The notes: generated by a model from the letters alone, not told the origin. Counted from the first letter of the stretch, positions 16,199 to 25,806 are shown. The stretch is DNA of 60,993 nucleotides from Bacteroidota bacterium (GCA_021300195.1 JAJTIE010000028.1:1-60993), one strand, 5' to 3'. Made by a program: numbers and translations.

Positions 16199-17617
16199 CT
16201 AGCTGAGTACCACATATAGCCCGCGGCTGAGCACTGTTTTTGCCCCCTCTTGCACCTGCAGCATGGTAGGCCGTAGGGTGAGCAGTACGGTATTTTTCAC
16301 GGCCTTGCTGTATACAGGCTGGGCTTCTGCTTGTTTCAGGATGCTGGCATTTTGTACGCCTGGCAGTATGTTTTCCTCCTCCAGGCGAAATCGGTCGAGT
16401 GGCAGGTTTTCGGCATAAAAGTCTGAGAAGCCCATCCGGCCCACCATCTGGTCTTCGGCCACCATGCCCAGGGTCTGCACCCTGTCCAGCAGTGCTGGAT
16501 AAAGCTCGGGCAGCTGTGCATACACCGCCTGCACCAGCTGGGCCAGTTTGCGCGTGTTGGGCTGGGTGGCCCCGGCCTCGGCCTGCAGCAGGTTCTGTAT
16601 TAGTTCTTGCCAGGCGGCATCGTTGCCCAGCCGGGCTACGGCGGCCTGCACCTGCCCCAGCAGGGTATCTGGCCCGGCTGGCGGAGATACGGGCTCTATG
16701 GCGGGTGGGAGGGCATCGCCTGGGGTGGGGGTGGGGTGAGCGGGCTGCTGGGGTGGGGGCACTGGTGCCGCAGGCTTCCCGGCAGCCAGCCGGGCCTCTA
16801 GCTGTACCAGTCGCTGCTCCAGGGCCAGCTGGCTGGGTGCCACGGCCTTGGCCTGCACCTGCTCTCGCAGTGCTTTCAGCTCCTCTTCCACTTTCCCAAT
16901 GAATTCTACGGTATTATTCTCCAGGCGCTCCCAGCGTCTCTTCAGGTCTTCCTGCACCACCTGGGTATACGCCTGGGGGTCTTGTTGGCCAAAGTCTAGC
17001 TGCCCTAGCCTGCGTTCCAGTTCCGCCACATGGTTTTTTACCTTCGTCAGCCGCCTGCGGTACAGCCCGGCCAGGATGAACCCAAAGGCCACCACCGCTA
17101 TCAGGTATACAGCGAACAAAACGTATACCAGTGTTTTTTCTAGCTGTCGCGTGCCGGTGTCCTTCACCTCCAGGGCTGGCTGTGGTGCTGTTTCTACTGG
17201 GGCAGGGGCCTCTGCCGATTCCACCTCCTCGGGCGTGGCTACATTGTCCAGTGCTTGCTCATCTGGCAGGCTGGGCAGCAGGCGCAGCACGCCCTCCAGG
17301 GCGGCTACAGCCTGCCTGGCGTGCTGGGTGGGATACCTTTTTGCCTCCTTTAGCGCACTTTGCACGGCAGGTTTTAGCTCGGTCTTTTGCAGTCCTCCGG
17401 CCTGATAGTTCTGCAGGGCTGCCGTTACCCCCCCCAGGCTGGTGGCCAGCCGGGTGGCCCCCTTGTTAGCCGGGTCGGCCTGGCGGGCAGCTGCATAGTG
17501 GGCCTCTACCGTTTCCAGCTCTGTCAGGTAGGTTTTCAGCTGCTCATCTTGTTGTTGGGCCCGGGTGGTGGTGCCCACAGCACAGAGTGCTATAAGCAGG
17601 ACAAGGCATTGTTTCAT
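16199..17617 (-). CDS. Exported single-pass membrane protein with coiled coil
   Basis: A 472-residue protein with a signal peptide (cleavage near TTRAQQ), a periplasmic helical region (about 22-150), one membrane helix (about 158-183, YVLFAVYLIAVVAFGFILAG), a cytoplasmic coiled coil (about 187-285), a Pro-rich linker (about 288-335) and a compact C-terminal domain (about 340-472). I do not recognise the family. The product looks like a host envelope protein, not a phage protein. It is transcribed toward the phage operon but separated from it by 112 AT-rich bases that probably hold the phage operon promoter. Confidence 0.65.
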   Translation of the reverse strand: MKQCLVLLIALCAVGTTTRAQQQDEQLKTYLTELETVEAHYAAARQADPANKGATRLATSLGGVTAALQNYQAGGLQKTELKPAVQSALKEAKRYPTQHARQAVAALEGVLRLLPSLPDEQALDNVATPEEVESAEAPAPVETAPQPALEVKDTGTRQLEKTLVYVLFAVYLIAVVAFGFILAGLYRRRLTKVKNHVAELERRLGQLDFGQQDPQAYTQVVQEDLKRRWERLENNTVEFIGKVEEELKALREQVQAKAVAPSQLALEQRLVQLEARLAAGKPAAPVPPPQQPAHPTPTPGDALPPAIEPVSPPAGPDTLLGQVQAAVARLGNDAAWQELIQNLLQAEAGATQPNTRKLAQLVQAVYAQLPELYPALLDRVQTLGMVAEDQMVGRMGFSDFYAENLPLDRFRLEEENILPGVQNASILKQAEAQPVYSKAVKNTVLLTLRPTMLQVQEGAKTVLSRGLYVVLS

Positions 17618-17733
17618 GCCACCAAACTACAGAAACGACCGTAAAGGCAATAAACAGCTACCAGCCACTTATACACACCACTTGCTACTCAGCTAGGCTT
17701 GTAAAAAACATCAAAAAAAATTTGCGTCTGCTC

Positions 17734-17765
17734 TTGCATTTGTTCCGAGCAGTCCCTTATCTTTG
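17734..17765 (+). promoter_or_regulatory. Bacteroidetes-type promoter of the Ala/Glu-rich lipoprotein
   Basis: A TTG at 17734-17736 and TATCTTTG at 17758-17765, separated by 21 bases, match the Bacteroidetes -33 and -7 (TAnnTTTG) elements. The lipoprotein ATG follows 30 bases later. Confidence 0.6.
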
Positions 17766-17795
17766 TGCCATCAATTAATTTTTTTTACACACACA

Positions 17796-18023
17796 ATGAA
17801 AAATCTTTTTGTATTACTGTTCGCCATGGCTGCGTTCACTTTCGTAGCTTGTGACAAAAAAGCTGAAGAGAAAAAAGACGAGACTGAGCAGAACGACGCT
17901 GCCAAGAACGAAGCAGAGCAAGCTGCTCCTGCCGTTGAGGAAGCTGCTCCTGCTGAGGGAGAAGAAGCTGCCAAAGAAGGCGCTGAGAAAGCTGAGCCCG
18001 CTAAAGAAGAAGCTGCTCACTAA
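17796..18023 (+). CDS. Small Ala/Glu/Lys-rich lipoprotein
   Basis: The ATG at 17796 starts a classical lipoprotein signal (MKNLFVLLFAMAAFTFVAC, Cys at residue 19). The mature part of about 57 residues is almost entirely Ala, Glu and Lys with some Pro and ends EEAAH, so it is probably disordered or helical. The gene has its own promoter and a perfect 11-bp terminator hairpin, and its codons (GCT, GAA, AAA) differ from those of its GC-rich neighbours. Together these suggest very high expression, as for abundant small lipoproteins of the Lpp type, but this resemblance is functional speculation. Confidence 0.8.
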   Translation: MKNLFVLLFAMAAFTFVACDKKAEEKKDETEQNDAAKNEAEQAAPAVEEAAPAEGEEAAKEGAEKAEPAKEEAAH

Positions 18024-18044
18024 GTTCTCTTTCTCAAAGAAACA

Positions 18045-18071
18045 GAAAAGCCTCCCTCGTGGAGGCTTTTC
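18045..18071 (+). terminator. Rho-independent terminator after the small lipoprotein
   Basis: GAAAAGCCTCC and GGAGGCTTTTC are perfect 11-bp arms around a 5-base loop, with the T run within and after the right arm. The lipoprotein stop codon is about 20 bases upstream. Confidence 0.9.
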
Positions 18072-18135
18072 TCATTTATAACTCTTATTCTGCGGAAGCA
18101 CGAGAACGTACCCACCCTGCGTGCTAAACTCGCGT

Positions 18136-19035
18136 ATGCAACCCCGTCTGCTTGTACTCTGTGGTCCTACTGGCAGTGGCAAAACCGCCCTATCTATACA
18201 GCTAGCGCAACAGCTAGGCTGTAACATTCTCTGTGCAGACAGTAGGCAGATTTATCGCGAGATGGAGACCGGTACAGCAAAGCCAACGGTGCTGGAGCAG
18301 GCACAGGTGCCCCACTGGGGGCTAGACCTGGTGTTGCCGGCGGAGGCGTACAGCGCAGCCCGGTATGCCGAGTATGCACAGGCATGCCTTACACAGTTGT
18401 TCGCCACCCAGCAGCCTACACAGATCCTGTGCGGGGGCACCGGCCTATACATACAGGCTGTGTGCGAAGGCCTGGATGAGATCCCCCCCACGCTGCCGGA
18501 GACCCGCAGCCTGCTGGGCCAGCGCCTGGCAGCCGAGGGCCTGGATAGCCTGGTAGCCGAGCTGAAACGGGTGGATGCCGCCACCTGGCAGCGTATAGAC
18601 CTGCGCAATCCCCGGCGGGTGCAGCGGGCGCTAGAGGTGTACTACGACACAGGCAGGCCGCTGAGTGCCTGGCAGGCAGGTGGCCCCCGCCCGCGTGCTT
18701 TTTCCGTTCAATACTACGCCCTGGACTGGCCGCGCGCGGTGCTGTATGCCCGCATAGACCAGCGCGTGGATGAGATGATGGCGGCAGGCCTGGTGGCCGA
18801 GACGGAACAACTGCTGGACCGCTACGGACCCCAGGCCCCAGGCCTACAGGCCATAGGCTATGCAGAGACGGTGGCCTACCTACAGGGGGCGTATGACATA
18901 GCCACCCTGACCGACCAGATAAAGCAACATACACGCAACTATGCCAAGCGGCAGCTCAGCTGGTTTCGCCGCCTGGCAGGGCTGCAGTGGCTAGCACCAC
19001 ACCAGGCACTACAGCAGTTATGCGCCAGCATTTAG
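18136..19035 (+). CDS. miaA: tRNA dimethylallyltransferase
   Basis: The ATG at 18136 (MQPRLLVLCGPTG) is preferred over a start five codons upstream. The 299-residue product has the P-loop GPTGSGKTALS, the DSRQIYREMETGTAKPT substrate loop, GGTGLYIQAVCEG, the RNPRRVQRALEVY motif and a C-terminal QHTRNYAKRQLSWFRR motif. It transfers a dimethylallyl group to A37 of tRNAs that read codons beginning with U. The 3' end overlaps the MFS transporter gene by 16 bases, so they are probably co-transcribed. Confidence 0.95.
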   Translation: MQPRLLVLCGPTGSGKTALSIQLAQQLGCNILCADSRQIYREMETGTAKPTVLEQAQVPHWGLDLVLPAEAYSAARYAEYAQACLTQLFATQQPTQILCGGTGLYIQAVCEGLDEIPPTLPETRSLLGQRLAAEGLDSLVAELKRVDAATWQRIDLRNPRRVQRALEVYYDTGRPLSAWQAGGPRPRAFSVQYYALDWPRAVLYARIDQRVDEMMAAGLVAETEQLLDRYGPQAPGLQAIGYAETVAYLQGAYDIATLTDQIKQHTRNYAKRQLSWFRRLAGLQWLAPHQALQQLCASI

Positions 19036-20279
19036 CCGTATACCGCCAGCTGCCCGGGCAGACCTATCTGCTGAGTGCCGGAGAGTTTATGCTCCATCTG
19101 GTAAACAGTGCGTTTCTGCTCATCTTCAATATTTATCTATCCAAGCTGGGCTATGCGGATAGCCTGATAGGTAGCCTGACGAGTATGCGCTACCTGGGGG
19201 TTCTGCTGGCTGCCATCCCCATCGGGCTGTATATACGTGGCCGCCTGCTCCGGCCGCTTTTTCTTATCTCGGGCGTGGGCCTGCCGCTGGTGAGCTGCCT
19301 GCTACTGTGGGTAGTGCCGTGGCAGGTATGGAGCCTCACGCTGGGGCTTATGTTCCTGTGGGGGCTGCTGTTTGTGCTCATGCAGGTGTGCATCCAGCCC
19401 TACATGATCCGGCAGGTGCCGCCTGCGCACTATGCCGAGGCCTTTGCGCTACACTATGCCGTAGTACCCCTTAGCCAGGTAGCCGCGGGTGGGCTGATAG
19501 CCCTGGCGGGTATCTGGATGAACCCTGTGCCAGACGAACGGATTATCCTGCTCGGCATCTCTGGCCTGGGGCTGCTTTCGGTCTTCTTCTTTGCCCGGCT
19601 GCAGGATAACCTGGGGGCTAGCACGCACCCCCACACACTAAATCTGCGCAGCCTGCGTGGCAGCTATCAGTGGCGGCGCATCCTGCGGGCACTGATACCC
19701 ACCCTGCTGCTGGCCACTGGGGCCGGCTTTACCTTCCCCTTCATCAATCTGTTTTTTTACCAGGTATTCGGCATCGATAGCGGCGCATTCGGCCTGATGG
19801 GGGCGGGTAGTAGCCTGCTGGTGTTTGGCATGGTGGTGGCGGGGCCAGCGCTGAAGCGTCAGTTTGGTTTCGGCTGGACCATTAGCGGCAGCCAGGCTAT
19901 TGCGGTGCTGCTGCTCATTGGCCTGGCGCTTTGCCAGCTGTATGGCACCGCAGGCTGGGCTTTGCCCACGGCCATCGTCCTCTTCCTGTTCCGCGCCCCG
20001 CTGATGAAGCTGGCCCAGCCGATGGCAGGCGAGCTGACAATCCTGTACGTAGGGCCACGAAACCGGGAAATCATCAGTGCCTTTACCAGCAGCATCTGGA
20101 GTGGTAGCTGGGTGATTGGCAGCCAGCTATTTGCCCTGCTACGCGCCTACCAGCTGCCCTACTGGCAGATTTTTCTATTCACTGCGGCCATGTACACGCT
20201 GGGTATACTGGCCTACGCCAGGCTGATACAGGCGGTGGGCCGCATGCCCAAGGCAGAGGCTTCCGATCCGCTAAACTAG
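19020..20279 (+). CDS. Major facilitator superfamily transporter
   Basis: The ATG at 19020 lies inside the end of miaA and yields 419 residues with about twelve hydrophobic segments. The cytoplasmic loop after segment 2 reads MRYLGVLLAAIPIGLYIRGRLLR, resembling the MFS loop 2-3 signature. A shorter loop near the middle (RLQDNLGASTHPHTLNLRSLRG) divides the two halves. No substrate-specific motif is recognised. The 3' end overlaps that of the convergent CstB-like gene by 4 bases. Confidence 0.85.
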   Translation: MRQHLAVYRQLPGQTYLLSAGEFMLHLVNSAFLLIFNIYLSKLGYADSLIGSLTSMRYLGVLLAAIPIGLYIRGRLLRPLFLISGVGLPLVSCLLLWVVPWQVWSLTLGLMFLWGLLFVLMQVCIQPYMIRQVPPAHYAEAFALHYAVVPLSQVAAGGLIALAGIWMNPVPDERIILLGISGLGLLSVFFFARLQDNLGASTHPHTLNLRSLRGSYQWRRILRALIPTLLLATGAGFTFPFINLFFYQVFGIDSGAFGLMGAGSSLLVFGMVVAGPALKRQFGFGWTISGSQAIAVLLLIGLALCQLYGTAGWALPTAIVLFLFRAPLMKLAQPMAGELTILYVGPRNREIISAFTSSIWSGSWVIGSQLFALLRAYQLPYWQIFLFTAAMYTLGILAYARLIQAVGRMPKAEASDPLN

Positions 20280-21697
20280 CTAAGGCCCAGCCGCGCTGCA
20301 CGCTGCTGGCTAGGGCACGCGCCCTCGGCAAACTCCAGGCCCGCCTCCTGCTTGATGCGGTTATAGCCGCCATACACGTTCTGCAGGTTCTGGTAGCCAG
20401 CTCTTTTCAGGATGCTGCAAGCTATCATACTGCGGTAGCCGCCCGCACAGTGTACCACGTAGGGCTGATCGGGTTTCAGCTCGGCCAGGCGCTGCTGCAG
20501 GTCGGCCAGCGGCACATTCATGGCCTGCCGGATATGGCCCGTTTCGTATTCTCCAGGGCCTCGTACATCCAGGATCACCGCACCCATGGCCAGTGCCTGT
20601 GCAATGCTTTCGGCCTCTATACTACGCACCGTACCCGTCTGCTTTCCGGCCTGCGTCCAGGCATCCATTCCGCCCGCCAGATAGCCAGCCACGTTGTCGT
20701 AGCCTACGCGAGATAGGCGCAGGATGCTTTCCTCTTCCTTACCCGGCTCGGGAACCAGGGCCAGCCTGGCACCAAAGGGCACTACCGTACCTACCCACAC
20801 AGCATACTGGCCATTCAGGCCTATGTTTATACTACCGGGTATGTGGCCTCTTTCGTAGTCGTCGGGGTTGCGGGTGTCTAGCACAAAGGTGCCTTGTTCC
20901 ATCTCCAGCTCAAAGTCGCGCGGACTGAGCGGCCTGGCACCCCGCTCCATCACCACATCCAGGCTTTCGTAACCTCCCTTGTTCAGCCGTACATTCTCCG
21001 GGAAGTATGCAGGCGGAGGGAGTATGCCTGTTGTCAGCTCTTGTATAAACTGCGCCTTGCCGATGTTTTGCAGGGCATAGTTCACCTTCTTCTGGTTGCC
21101 CAGGGTATCGGTGGTTTCCTTGCTCATGTTCTTTCCACACTGGCTACCGGCTCCGTGGCCCGGATATACAATCACCGCATCTGCCAGTGGCAGTATCTTG
21201 GCATGCAGGCTATCGTACAGCAGTCCGGCCAGGTCCTCCTGGGTCAGGTCGGACTTTACTGCCAGATCCGGACGCCCTACATCCCCGATAAAGAGGGTGT
21301 CGCCTGTAAAGATGGCGTGGTCCTTGCCCGATTCATCTTTCAGTAGAAAGGTGGTGCTCTCCATGGTATGGCCCGGTGTATGCAGCACCTGTATGGTCAG
21401 GTCGCCTATCTGGAAGCAGGCTCCATCCTCGGCCACGTGTGCCGTGTAGCTCGGCTTTGCGTTCGGGCCGAAAACAATCGGCGCACCCGTTTTATGCGAA
21501 AGGTCGATATGGCCACTCACAAAATCGGCATGAAAGTGCGTCTCGAAGATATACTTGATGGTTGCGCCCCGCTGCCTGGCCAGCTCCAGATACGGCTCCG
21601 TTTCACGCAGGGGATCTATTATGGCGGCCTCGCCCTTGCTCTCGATGTAATAAGCGGCTTCCGCCAGGCAAGAAGTATACAGTTGCTCTACGTACAT
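20276..21697 (-). CDS. CstB-like persulfide dioxygenase-rhodanese fusion
   Basis: The ATG at 21697 (MYVEQLYTSC) gives 473 residues. Residues about 1-240 are a metallo-beta-lactamase domain with the persulfide dioxygenase pattern THFHADFVSGH, LHTPGHTMES, FTGDTLFIGDVGRPD and YPGHGAGSQCG. Then comes a rhodanese-like domain (about 265-360) with no Cys in the active loop, and a second rhodanese (about 370-460) with catalytic Cys in VVHCAGGYRS. Dioxygenase plus pseudorhodanese plus active rhodanese is the CstB order. CstB oxidises persulfides and makes thiosulfate in sulfide detoxification. TSUP and DUF2892 genes at 4.2-6.1 kb may belong to the same process. Confidence 0.85.
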   Translation of the reverse strand: MYVEQLYTSCLAEAAYYIESKGEAAIIDPLRETEPYLELARQRGATIKYIFETHFHADFVSGHIDLSHKTGAPIVFGPNAKPSYTAHVAEDGACFQIGDLTIQVLHTPGHTMESTTFLLKDESGKDHAIFTGDTLFIGDVGRPDLAVKSDLTQEDLAGLLYDSLHAKILPLADAVIVYPGHGAGSQCGKNMSKETTDTLGNQKKVNYALQNIGKAQFIQELTTGILPPPAYFPENVRLNKGGYESLDVVMERGARPLSPRDFELEMEQGTFVLDTRNPDDYERGHIPGSINIGLNGQYAVWVGTVVPFGARLALVPEPGKEEESILRLSRVGYDNVAGYLAGGMDAWTQAGKQTGTVRSIEAESIAQALAMGAVILDVRGPGEYETGHIRQAMNVPLADLQQRLAELKPDQPYVVHCAGGYRSMIACSILKRAGYQNLQNVYGGYNRIKQEAGLEFAEGACPSQQRAARLGLS

Positions 21698-21998
21698 GAC
21701 TCGGTGGGTTTTAAGTCTAAAGTTACAATTCTTTCGGTCGAATCCCAACTGCTACAACACGACTACTAAAAAAGTTGCATGTGCAGCAATATTACATGAA
21801 AAAGATATCATGTATACAGGCTTGAACGGCTTTCAGGCTGTGGATGTGGGTATCTGTGGCTTGCAGGCATGCGTACATCACCGTAGCTTACGGCTATTCG
21901 TATCTTTGTGTGCCGTAGGGAAACCCGGTCGAGGTCTCAACTGCCTGTTTTTCCGACGCGTGCAAAAATCCTTGAATACAGAATACCCAAAAATCAAC
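21698..21998. other. Intergenic region between the divergent CstB-like and paaN genes
   Basis: About 300 bases without a supported gene. TATCTTTG at 21901-21908 matches the -7 element and would serve paaN with a leader of about 85 bases. On the other strand, TAACTTTA (21718-21725) is a weak match near the CstB-like start. A GGTCGAATCCC string near 21738 resembles a tRNA T-arm, but no cloverleaf can be built around it. Confidence 0.45.
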
Positions 21999-23672
21999 AT
22001 GAAATCAGTAGCCGAATCTCCTGCCATAGACAAGCACCTGGCTCTCCTGGAGCGTGCCATAGAGGCCGTACATGCACGCACCTTCTACGCTCCCTACGAC
22101 GAAAACCCCAAGGCCTATGCCGAAGACGGAATGAAAACTGGCAGCACGGCCTACCAGGCCAGGCTGGGCCAGGCCTACCCCCTGCTGCAAGCGGGCGACA
22201 GCAGCCTGGCTGGGCAGGAAGTATCGCCCTATACCGGCGAGGCACTACGCATCAGCTACCCTGCCTTTTCTCGGCCCGAAGCCTACATTGAAGCCGCCCA
22301 GAAAGCCTATGAGCAGTGGAAGCGCGTAGACATAAAAACCCGTGCGAATATTCTGATAGAAAGCATCGAGCGGCTTAAGGACCGATTTTTCGAGCAGTCC
22401 TTCGCCACCATGCATACCACCGGGCAGGGCTGGATGATGGCCTTTCAGGCTAGTGGCCCACATGCCTCAGACCGGGCGCTGGAGGCCGTAGCCCTGGCCT
22501 ACCACGAGCTGACGCGCTTCCCCGAGTACCAGAACTGGGAAAAACCCATGGGCAAGGTAACGGTGAAGCTGAAGAAACACTTCCGCATTGTGCCCCGTGG
22601 CGTTTCGCTGGCCATTGGCTGCAGCACATTCCCCGTTTGGAACTCTGTGCCGGGTATATACGCCAGCCTGATGACCGGAAACACCGTTATCGTGAAACCG
22701 CATCCCCTCGCCATTTATCCCATTGCCATAGTGGTGGAGGAGCTGCAGCAGGTACTGAAAGCCCAGGGCCTGGATCCGCACACCGTTCTGCTGGCACCGG
22801 ATACAACCGAGAACCCCATCACGAAAAAACTCGCCGAAGACTCCCGCGTAAAGATTATCGACTTTACCGGTAGCAGTAGTTTTGGCGACTACATAGAGTC
22901 GCTGCCCAACAAGGTGGTTTTCACGGAAAAAGCAGGTGTGAACAGCATCATCCTGGACAGTACTGCCGACCTGAAGGAGACAATGCAAAACATCGCCTTC
23001 AGCCTGAACCTGTACAGTGGCCAGATGTGTACCTGCCCACAGAACATCTTTATACCCAAAGCAGGCATAAAGACAGGCGATGGGCAGGTGGACTACGCGC
23101 AGGTAGTGGAGGCCCTGACGGCGGCCATACGCGGGCTGGCTACGCACGAAAAGGCTGGACCTGCGGTGCTGGGTGCCATACAGAACGAGCAGACAGCCTG
23201 GCGTATAGAGGATAGCAAAAAACTGGGAAAGGTATTGCTAGACAGCCTGAAGATCGCCAACCCGGAATATCCGAAGGCCCGCACGGCAAGCCCCCTGGTG
23301 ATGGAGGTGGCCGCCGACCAGCTGCAAAGCCTGAAAAGGGAGCATTTTGGCCCGATTGTACTCGTGGTGCCCACCGAAAGCACGGATGAGAGCATCCGGC
23401 TGGCGGCAGAGATAGCGAGCGAAAAGGGTGCTATCTCCTGCGGTGCCTGGAGCCTGGACCCGGCAACCCTGCATAAGATTTCGGACCAAATGGCTGATGC
23501 GGGCACTGCCGTATCGGCCAACCTGAGTGGCCCGATCTATGTAAACCAGAACGCGGGATTTAGCGACTTTCACGTATCGGGCGGCAACCCCAGCGGGAAC
23601 GCCAGCCTGACGGACCCTGCCTTCATCGTCCGCCGCTTTACCCGTGTGGGCATGCGCATAGCAGCTTCCTAA
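21999..23672 (+). CDS. paaN: Phenylacetic acid degradation protein PaaN (aldehyde dehydrogenase family)
   Basis: The ATG at 21999 ([11 protein letters not shown]) gives 557 residues. The ALDH fold is visible: [30 protein letters not shown], the [10 protein letters not shown] nucleotide motif, [13 protein letters not shown] and [13 protein letters not shown] with the catalytic Cys. Length and pattern match the stand-alone PaaN type without the MaoC hydratase domain that PaaZ fusions carry. It is expected to oxidise the ring-opened CoA-linked semialdehyde of the phenylacetyl-CoA pathway. No other paa gene is nearby, so the pathway context is missing and the true substrate is uncertain. Confidence 0.85.
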   Translation: MKSVAESPAIDKHLALLERAIEAVHARTFYAPYDENPKAYAEDGMKTGSTAYQARLGQAYPLLQAGDSSLAGQEVSPYTGEALRISYPAFSRPEAYIEAAQKAYEQWKRVDIKTRANILIESIERLKDRFFEQSFATMHTTGQGWMMAFQASGPHASDRALEAVALAYHELTRFPEYQNWEKPMGKVTVKLKKHFRIVPRGVSLAIGCSTFPVWNSVPGIYASLMTGNTVIVKPHPLAIYPIAIVVEELQQVLKAQGLDPHTVLLAPDTTENPITKKLAEDSRVKIIDFTGSSSFGDYIESLPNKVVFTEKAGVNSIILDSTADLKETMQNIAFSLNLYSGQMCTCPQNIFIPKAGIKTGDGQVDYAQVVEALTAAIRGLATHEKAGPAVLGAIQNEQTAWRIEDSKKLGKVLLDSLKIANPEYPKARTASPLVMEVAADQLQSLKREHFGPIVLVVPTESTDESIRLAAEIASEKGAISCGAWSLDPATLHKISDQMADAGTAVSANLSGPIYVNQNAGFSDFHVSGGNPSGNASLTDPAFIVRRFTRVGMRIAAS

Positions 23673-23694
23673 TCCGACACTAGCATTCCACTGT

Positions 23695-24606
23695 ATGCAA
23701 AAAAAACTGCTCTGTCTCTATCTAGCTTTCTTACCCCTGTGGGCACTAGCCCAGCTAGGCTATACGCAGCGGGGCGAAGCCAGCTATTATGCCGACCGCT
23801 TCCATGGGCGCAAGACCGCCAGCGGAGAGCGATATGACAAGGCTGCCCTTACGGCTGCCCACCGCGAGCTGGCCTTTGGTACCCGTGTGCGGGTGCAGAA
23901 CCTGGGTAATGGCAAAAGCGTGGTGGTTGTGATAAACGACAGGGGCCCCTGGAGTAGCCATCGCATTATAGACCTGAGTAAGGCGGCTGCGCAGCAGCTG
24001 GATATGATGGGGGCAGGGGTGGCAGAGGTGAAGATTGTCGTGATCTCGGACGACGAGCCCGCTGCAGCCACCACTCAGGCCGACGAGCCCGCTCCCCAGC
24101 CAGTGGCCAAGCCCGAGCCTGTGCCCGAGGTGAAGCCCGAGCCGAGGCCGGCTCCTGCACCCCCTACGCCAAAGCCTACACCCAGGGTGGAGCAGAAACC
24201 TGTACCTAAGCCCGAGCCAAAGCCCAGCACACCCCCGGTAGCCCCTCCACCCGCAGGGGCCGCTCAGAAACCGGCACCGAAGCCTGCTCCTGCACCCAAG
24301 GCTACTGCCAAACCGAAGCCCTACACCAAGGCGGGTACCTGGAACATGTATGGAGATTACCTGAAACCCGACGGATGGGGCCTACAGCTGGGTACTTTTT
24401 CCAGTGTAGACAATGCCCTCGCATTCTGCCAGAAAGTAAAGGAAAGTGGTTACAGCAAGCTGTTTATCCAGCAGATACCTGTAGGCAGCGGCTACACCTA
24501 CAAGGTAGTGCTGGGTGCCTACAGCACGGTAGAGATGGCGCGCAGCTACGAAGCCGAGGTTAAGAAGAAGGGGTACGACAGCTTTGCGATAGCGCACCTG
24601 CCCTAG
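23695..24606 (+). CDS. rlpA: RlpA-family lytic transglycosylase-like protein with SPOR domain
   Basis: A 303-residue exported protein. After a signal peptide (cleavage near ALAQ) comes a double-psi beta-barrel (about 22-115) with [34 protein letters not shown] and [16 protein letters not shown], the RlpA core including the conserved Asp. A long Pro/Lys/Glu-rich linker (about 122-215) follows, then a SPOR domain (about 225-300) that binds denuded glycan at division sites. RlpA cuts or remodels naked glycan strands during septation. It lies 22 bases after paaN but is not functionally linked to it. Confidence 0.9.
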   Translation: MQKKLLCLYLAFLPLWALAQLGYTQRGEASYYADRFHGRKTASGERYDKAALTAAHRELAFGTRVRVQNLGNGKSVVVVINDRGPWSSHRIIDLSKAAAQQLDMMGAGVAEVKIVVISDDEPAAATTQADEPAPQPVAKPEPVPEVKPEPRPAPAPPTPKPTPRVEQKPVPKPEPKPSTPPVAPPPAGAAQKPAPKPAPAPKATAKPKPYTKAGTWNMYGDYLKPDGWGLQLGTFSSVDNALAFCQKVKESGYSKLFIQQIPVGSGYTYKVVLGAYSTVEMARSYEAEVKKKGYDSFAIAHLP

Positions 24607-24614
24607 GCTGTTTT

Positions 24615-24640
24615 CCAGGCAGATAGGGTGGTATGCCTGG
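24615..24640. terminator. Hairpin between convergent rlpA and LON-domain genes
   Basis: CCAGGCA (24615-24621) pairs perfectly with TGCCTGG (24634-24640). It lies in the short convergent gap but has no clear T run, so termination efficiency is doubtful. Confidence 0.4.
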
Positions 24641-24711
24641 GAGCAGAAGAGGCAAGTAGAGAACCTTTCTGGACCTTTGTGCCAAGGAGTCTCGCGCAAG
24701 GGGTATGTGGC

Positions 24712-25368
24712 TCAGGATATACCCAGGCTGGCGTCAGACAGGTCGGCTGGCGGTATCGTTTTTATATGCCCGTTTTGCCGGATCTTGTTGCGTGTTAACT
24801 CCACGCCTCTTAGGGTGGGTAGTATCGACTGAAAGTGCGAGCGCAAGTAATGCAGCCGGTGCTGTTCACTTGGCAGTGCCAGCAGCTTCAGTTGCCCCTC
24901 ATTGTCCAGCCCTGCTGTGTGGCCCAGCTGGTAGCTCAGTATGTGGTTCACATCTACACTGGGTACGCGTACGGTTTGGATCAGGTGGTGAAACTCCTTG
25001 TACAGCTCCATTACCTCTTCCCGTAGCTCCACACTGTAGCGGTCATCTTTATCCAGGATGCTCACCTCGGCCTCATGATAAAGGCTATTATCCGGCTCAA
25101 GCTCGAACTTGCGAATCCGGAAAGGATCCTCGGCCAGTACGCGTATATCCAGCCGACCATCGTCATACTGGTGCGCAATCTGGCGTACAGACATACATAC
25201 GCCCACAGGGCTTATCCGCTTGCCAAAAACGGGTACCAAGCCAAACGGCTTATTATTCTCCCGGCAATAGGCTACCAGCTTCAGGTAGCGCGGTTCGAAA
25301 ATATGCAGCGCCACCTCCTCGCCCGGGAAGGCAATAAGCTGGAGCGGAAAAATTGGCAACACAGACAT
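24712..25368 (-). CDS. LON substrate-binding domain protein
   Basis: A 218-residue protein without the AAA or protease domains of Lon. It starts LPIFPLQLIAFPGEEVALHIFEPRY, the hallmark of the Lon N-terminal domain, and continues with FGLVPVFGKRISPVGV, a DGRLDIRVLAEDPFRI strand pair and a helical C-terminal half. Stand-alone LON-domain proteins are common in Bacteroidetes; their role is not settled but substrate recognition is likely. It lies 33 bases downstream of clpS on the same strand, so both probably share a transcript devoted to protein quality control. Confidence 0.88.
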   Translation of the reverse strand: MSVLPIFPLQLIAFPGEEVALHIFEPRYLKLVAYCRENNKPFGLVPVFGKRISPVGVCMSVRQIAHQYDDGRLDIRVLAEDPFRIRKFELEPDNSLYHEAEVSILDKDDRYSVELREEVMELYKEFHHLIQTVRVPSVDVNHILSYQLGHTAGLDNEGQLKLLALPSEQHRLHYLRSHFQSILPTLRGVELTRNKIRQNGHIKTIPPADLSDASLGIS

Positions 25369-25401
25369 TACGCCACAAACATACGCGCCAACGGGACTAG
25401 A

Positions 25402-25677
25402 TCAGTGTATTTCTGCACTCAGCCTACGGTCCAGCAGGGCCGTACACCTGGGCTCCAGCTCGGTATAGCTGCCATGCTTCACAGCGTATTTGCCCTTGTA
25501 GTGTACAAACCAGGCACACTGCTCAGCCTGCTCAGCTGTGTGGCCGCACACCTCCATCAGGCACTGTATTACCCAGTCAAAGGTATTTACATCATCATTG
25601 TACAGTACCAGCACCTTTTCCGCCTCCGTTTCGAGCAGCGTAACAGGCTGCAGCAATTCTTGTACTTGAGCTTTCAT
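25402..25677 (-). CDS. clpS: ATP-dependent Clp protease adaptor
   Basis: A 91-residue protein with the ClpS signature KVLVLYNDDVNTFDWVIQCL followed by a helix (HTAEQAEQCAWFVHYKGKY) and a final YTELEPRCTALLDRR helix-strand region. The NDD-x-NT-F segment and the WFVH helix form the pocket that binds N-degron residues and hands substrates to ClpAP or ClpCP. Usual ClpS length is 90-110 residues, so this is complete. It precedes the LON-domain gene. Confidence 0.93.
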   Translation of the reverse strand: MKAQVQELLQPVTLLETEAEKVLVLYNDDVNTFDWVIQCLMEVCGHTAEQAEQCAWFVHYKGKYAVKHGSYTELEPRCTALLDRRLSAEIH

Positions 25678-25806
25678 GGCTGAATGAAATAAGTGTGTAA
25701 ACGTACGGGTAAATATACAGAAATTGATGCCTCGTGCATAGCCAGTGGTACCGACTTTTCATCAGGCGTTTGGGATCCTTGAAGAAGGCGGAACCCTGTA
25801 TTCGAG

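Noticed and set aside
21720-21780. tRNA-like T-arm string GGTCGAATCCC
   Set aside because: No acceptor, D or anticodon stems can be arranged around it, and no CCA-type end fits.
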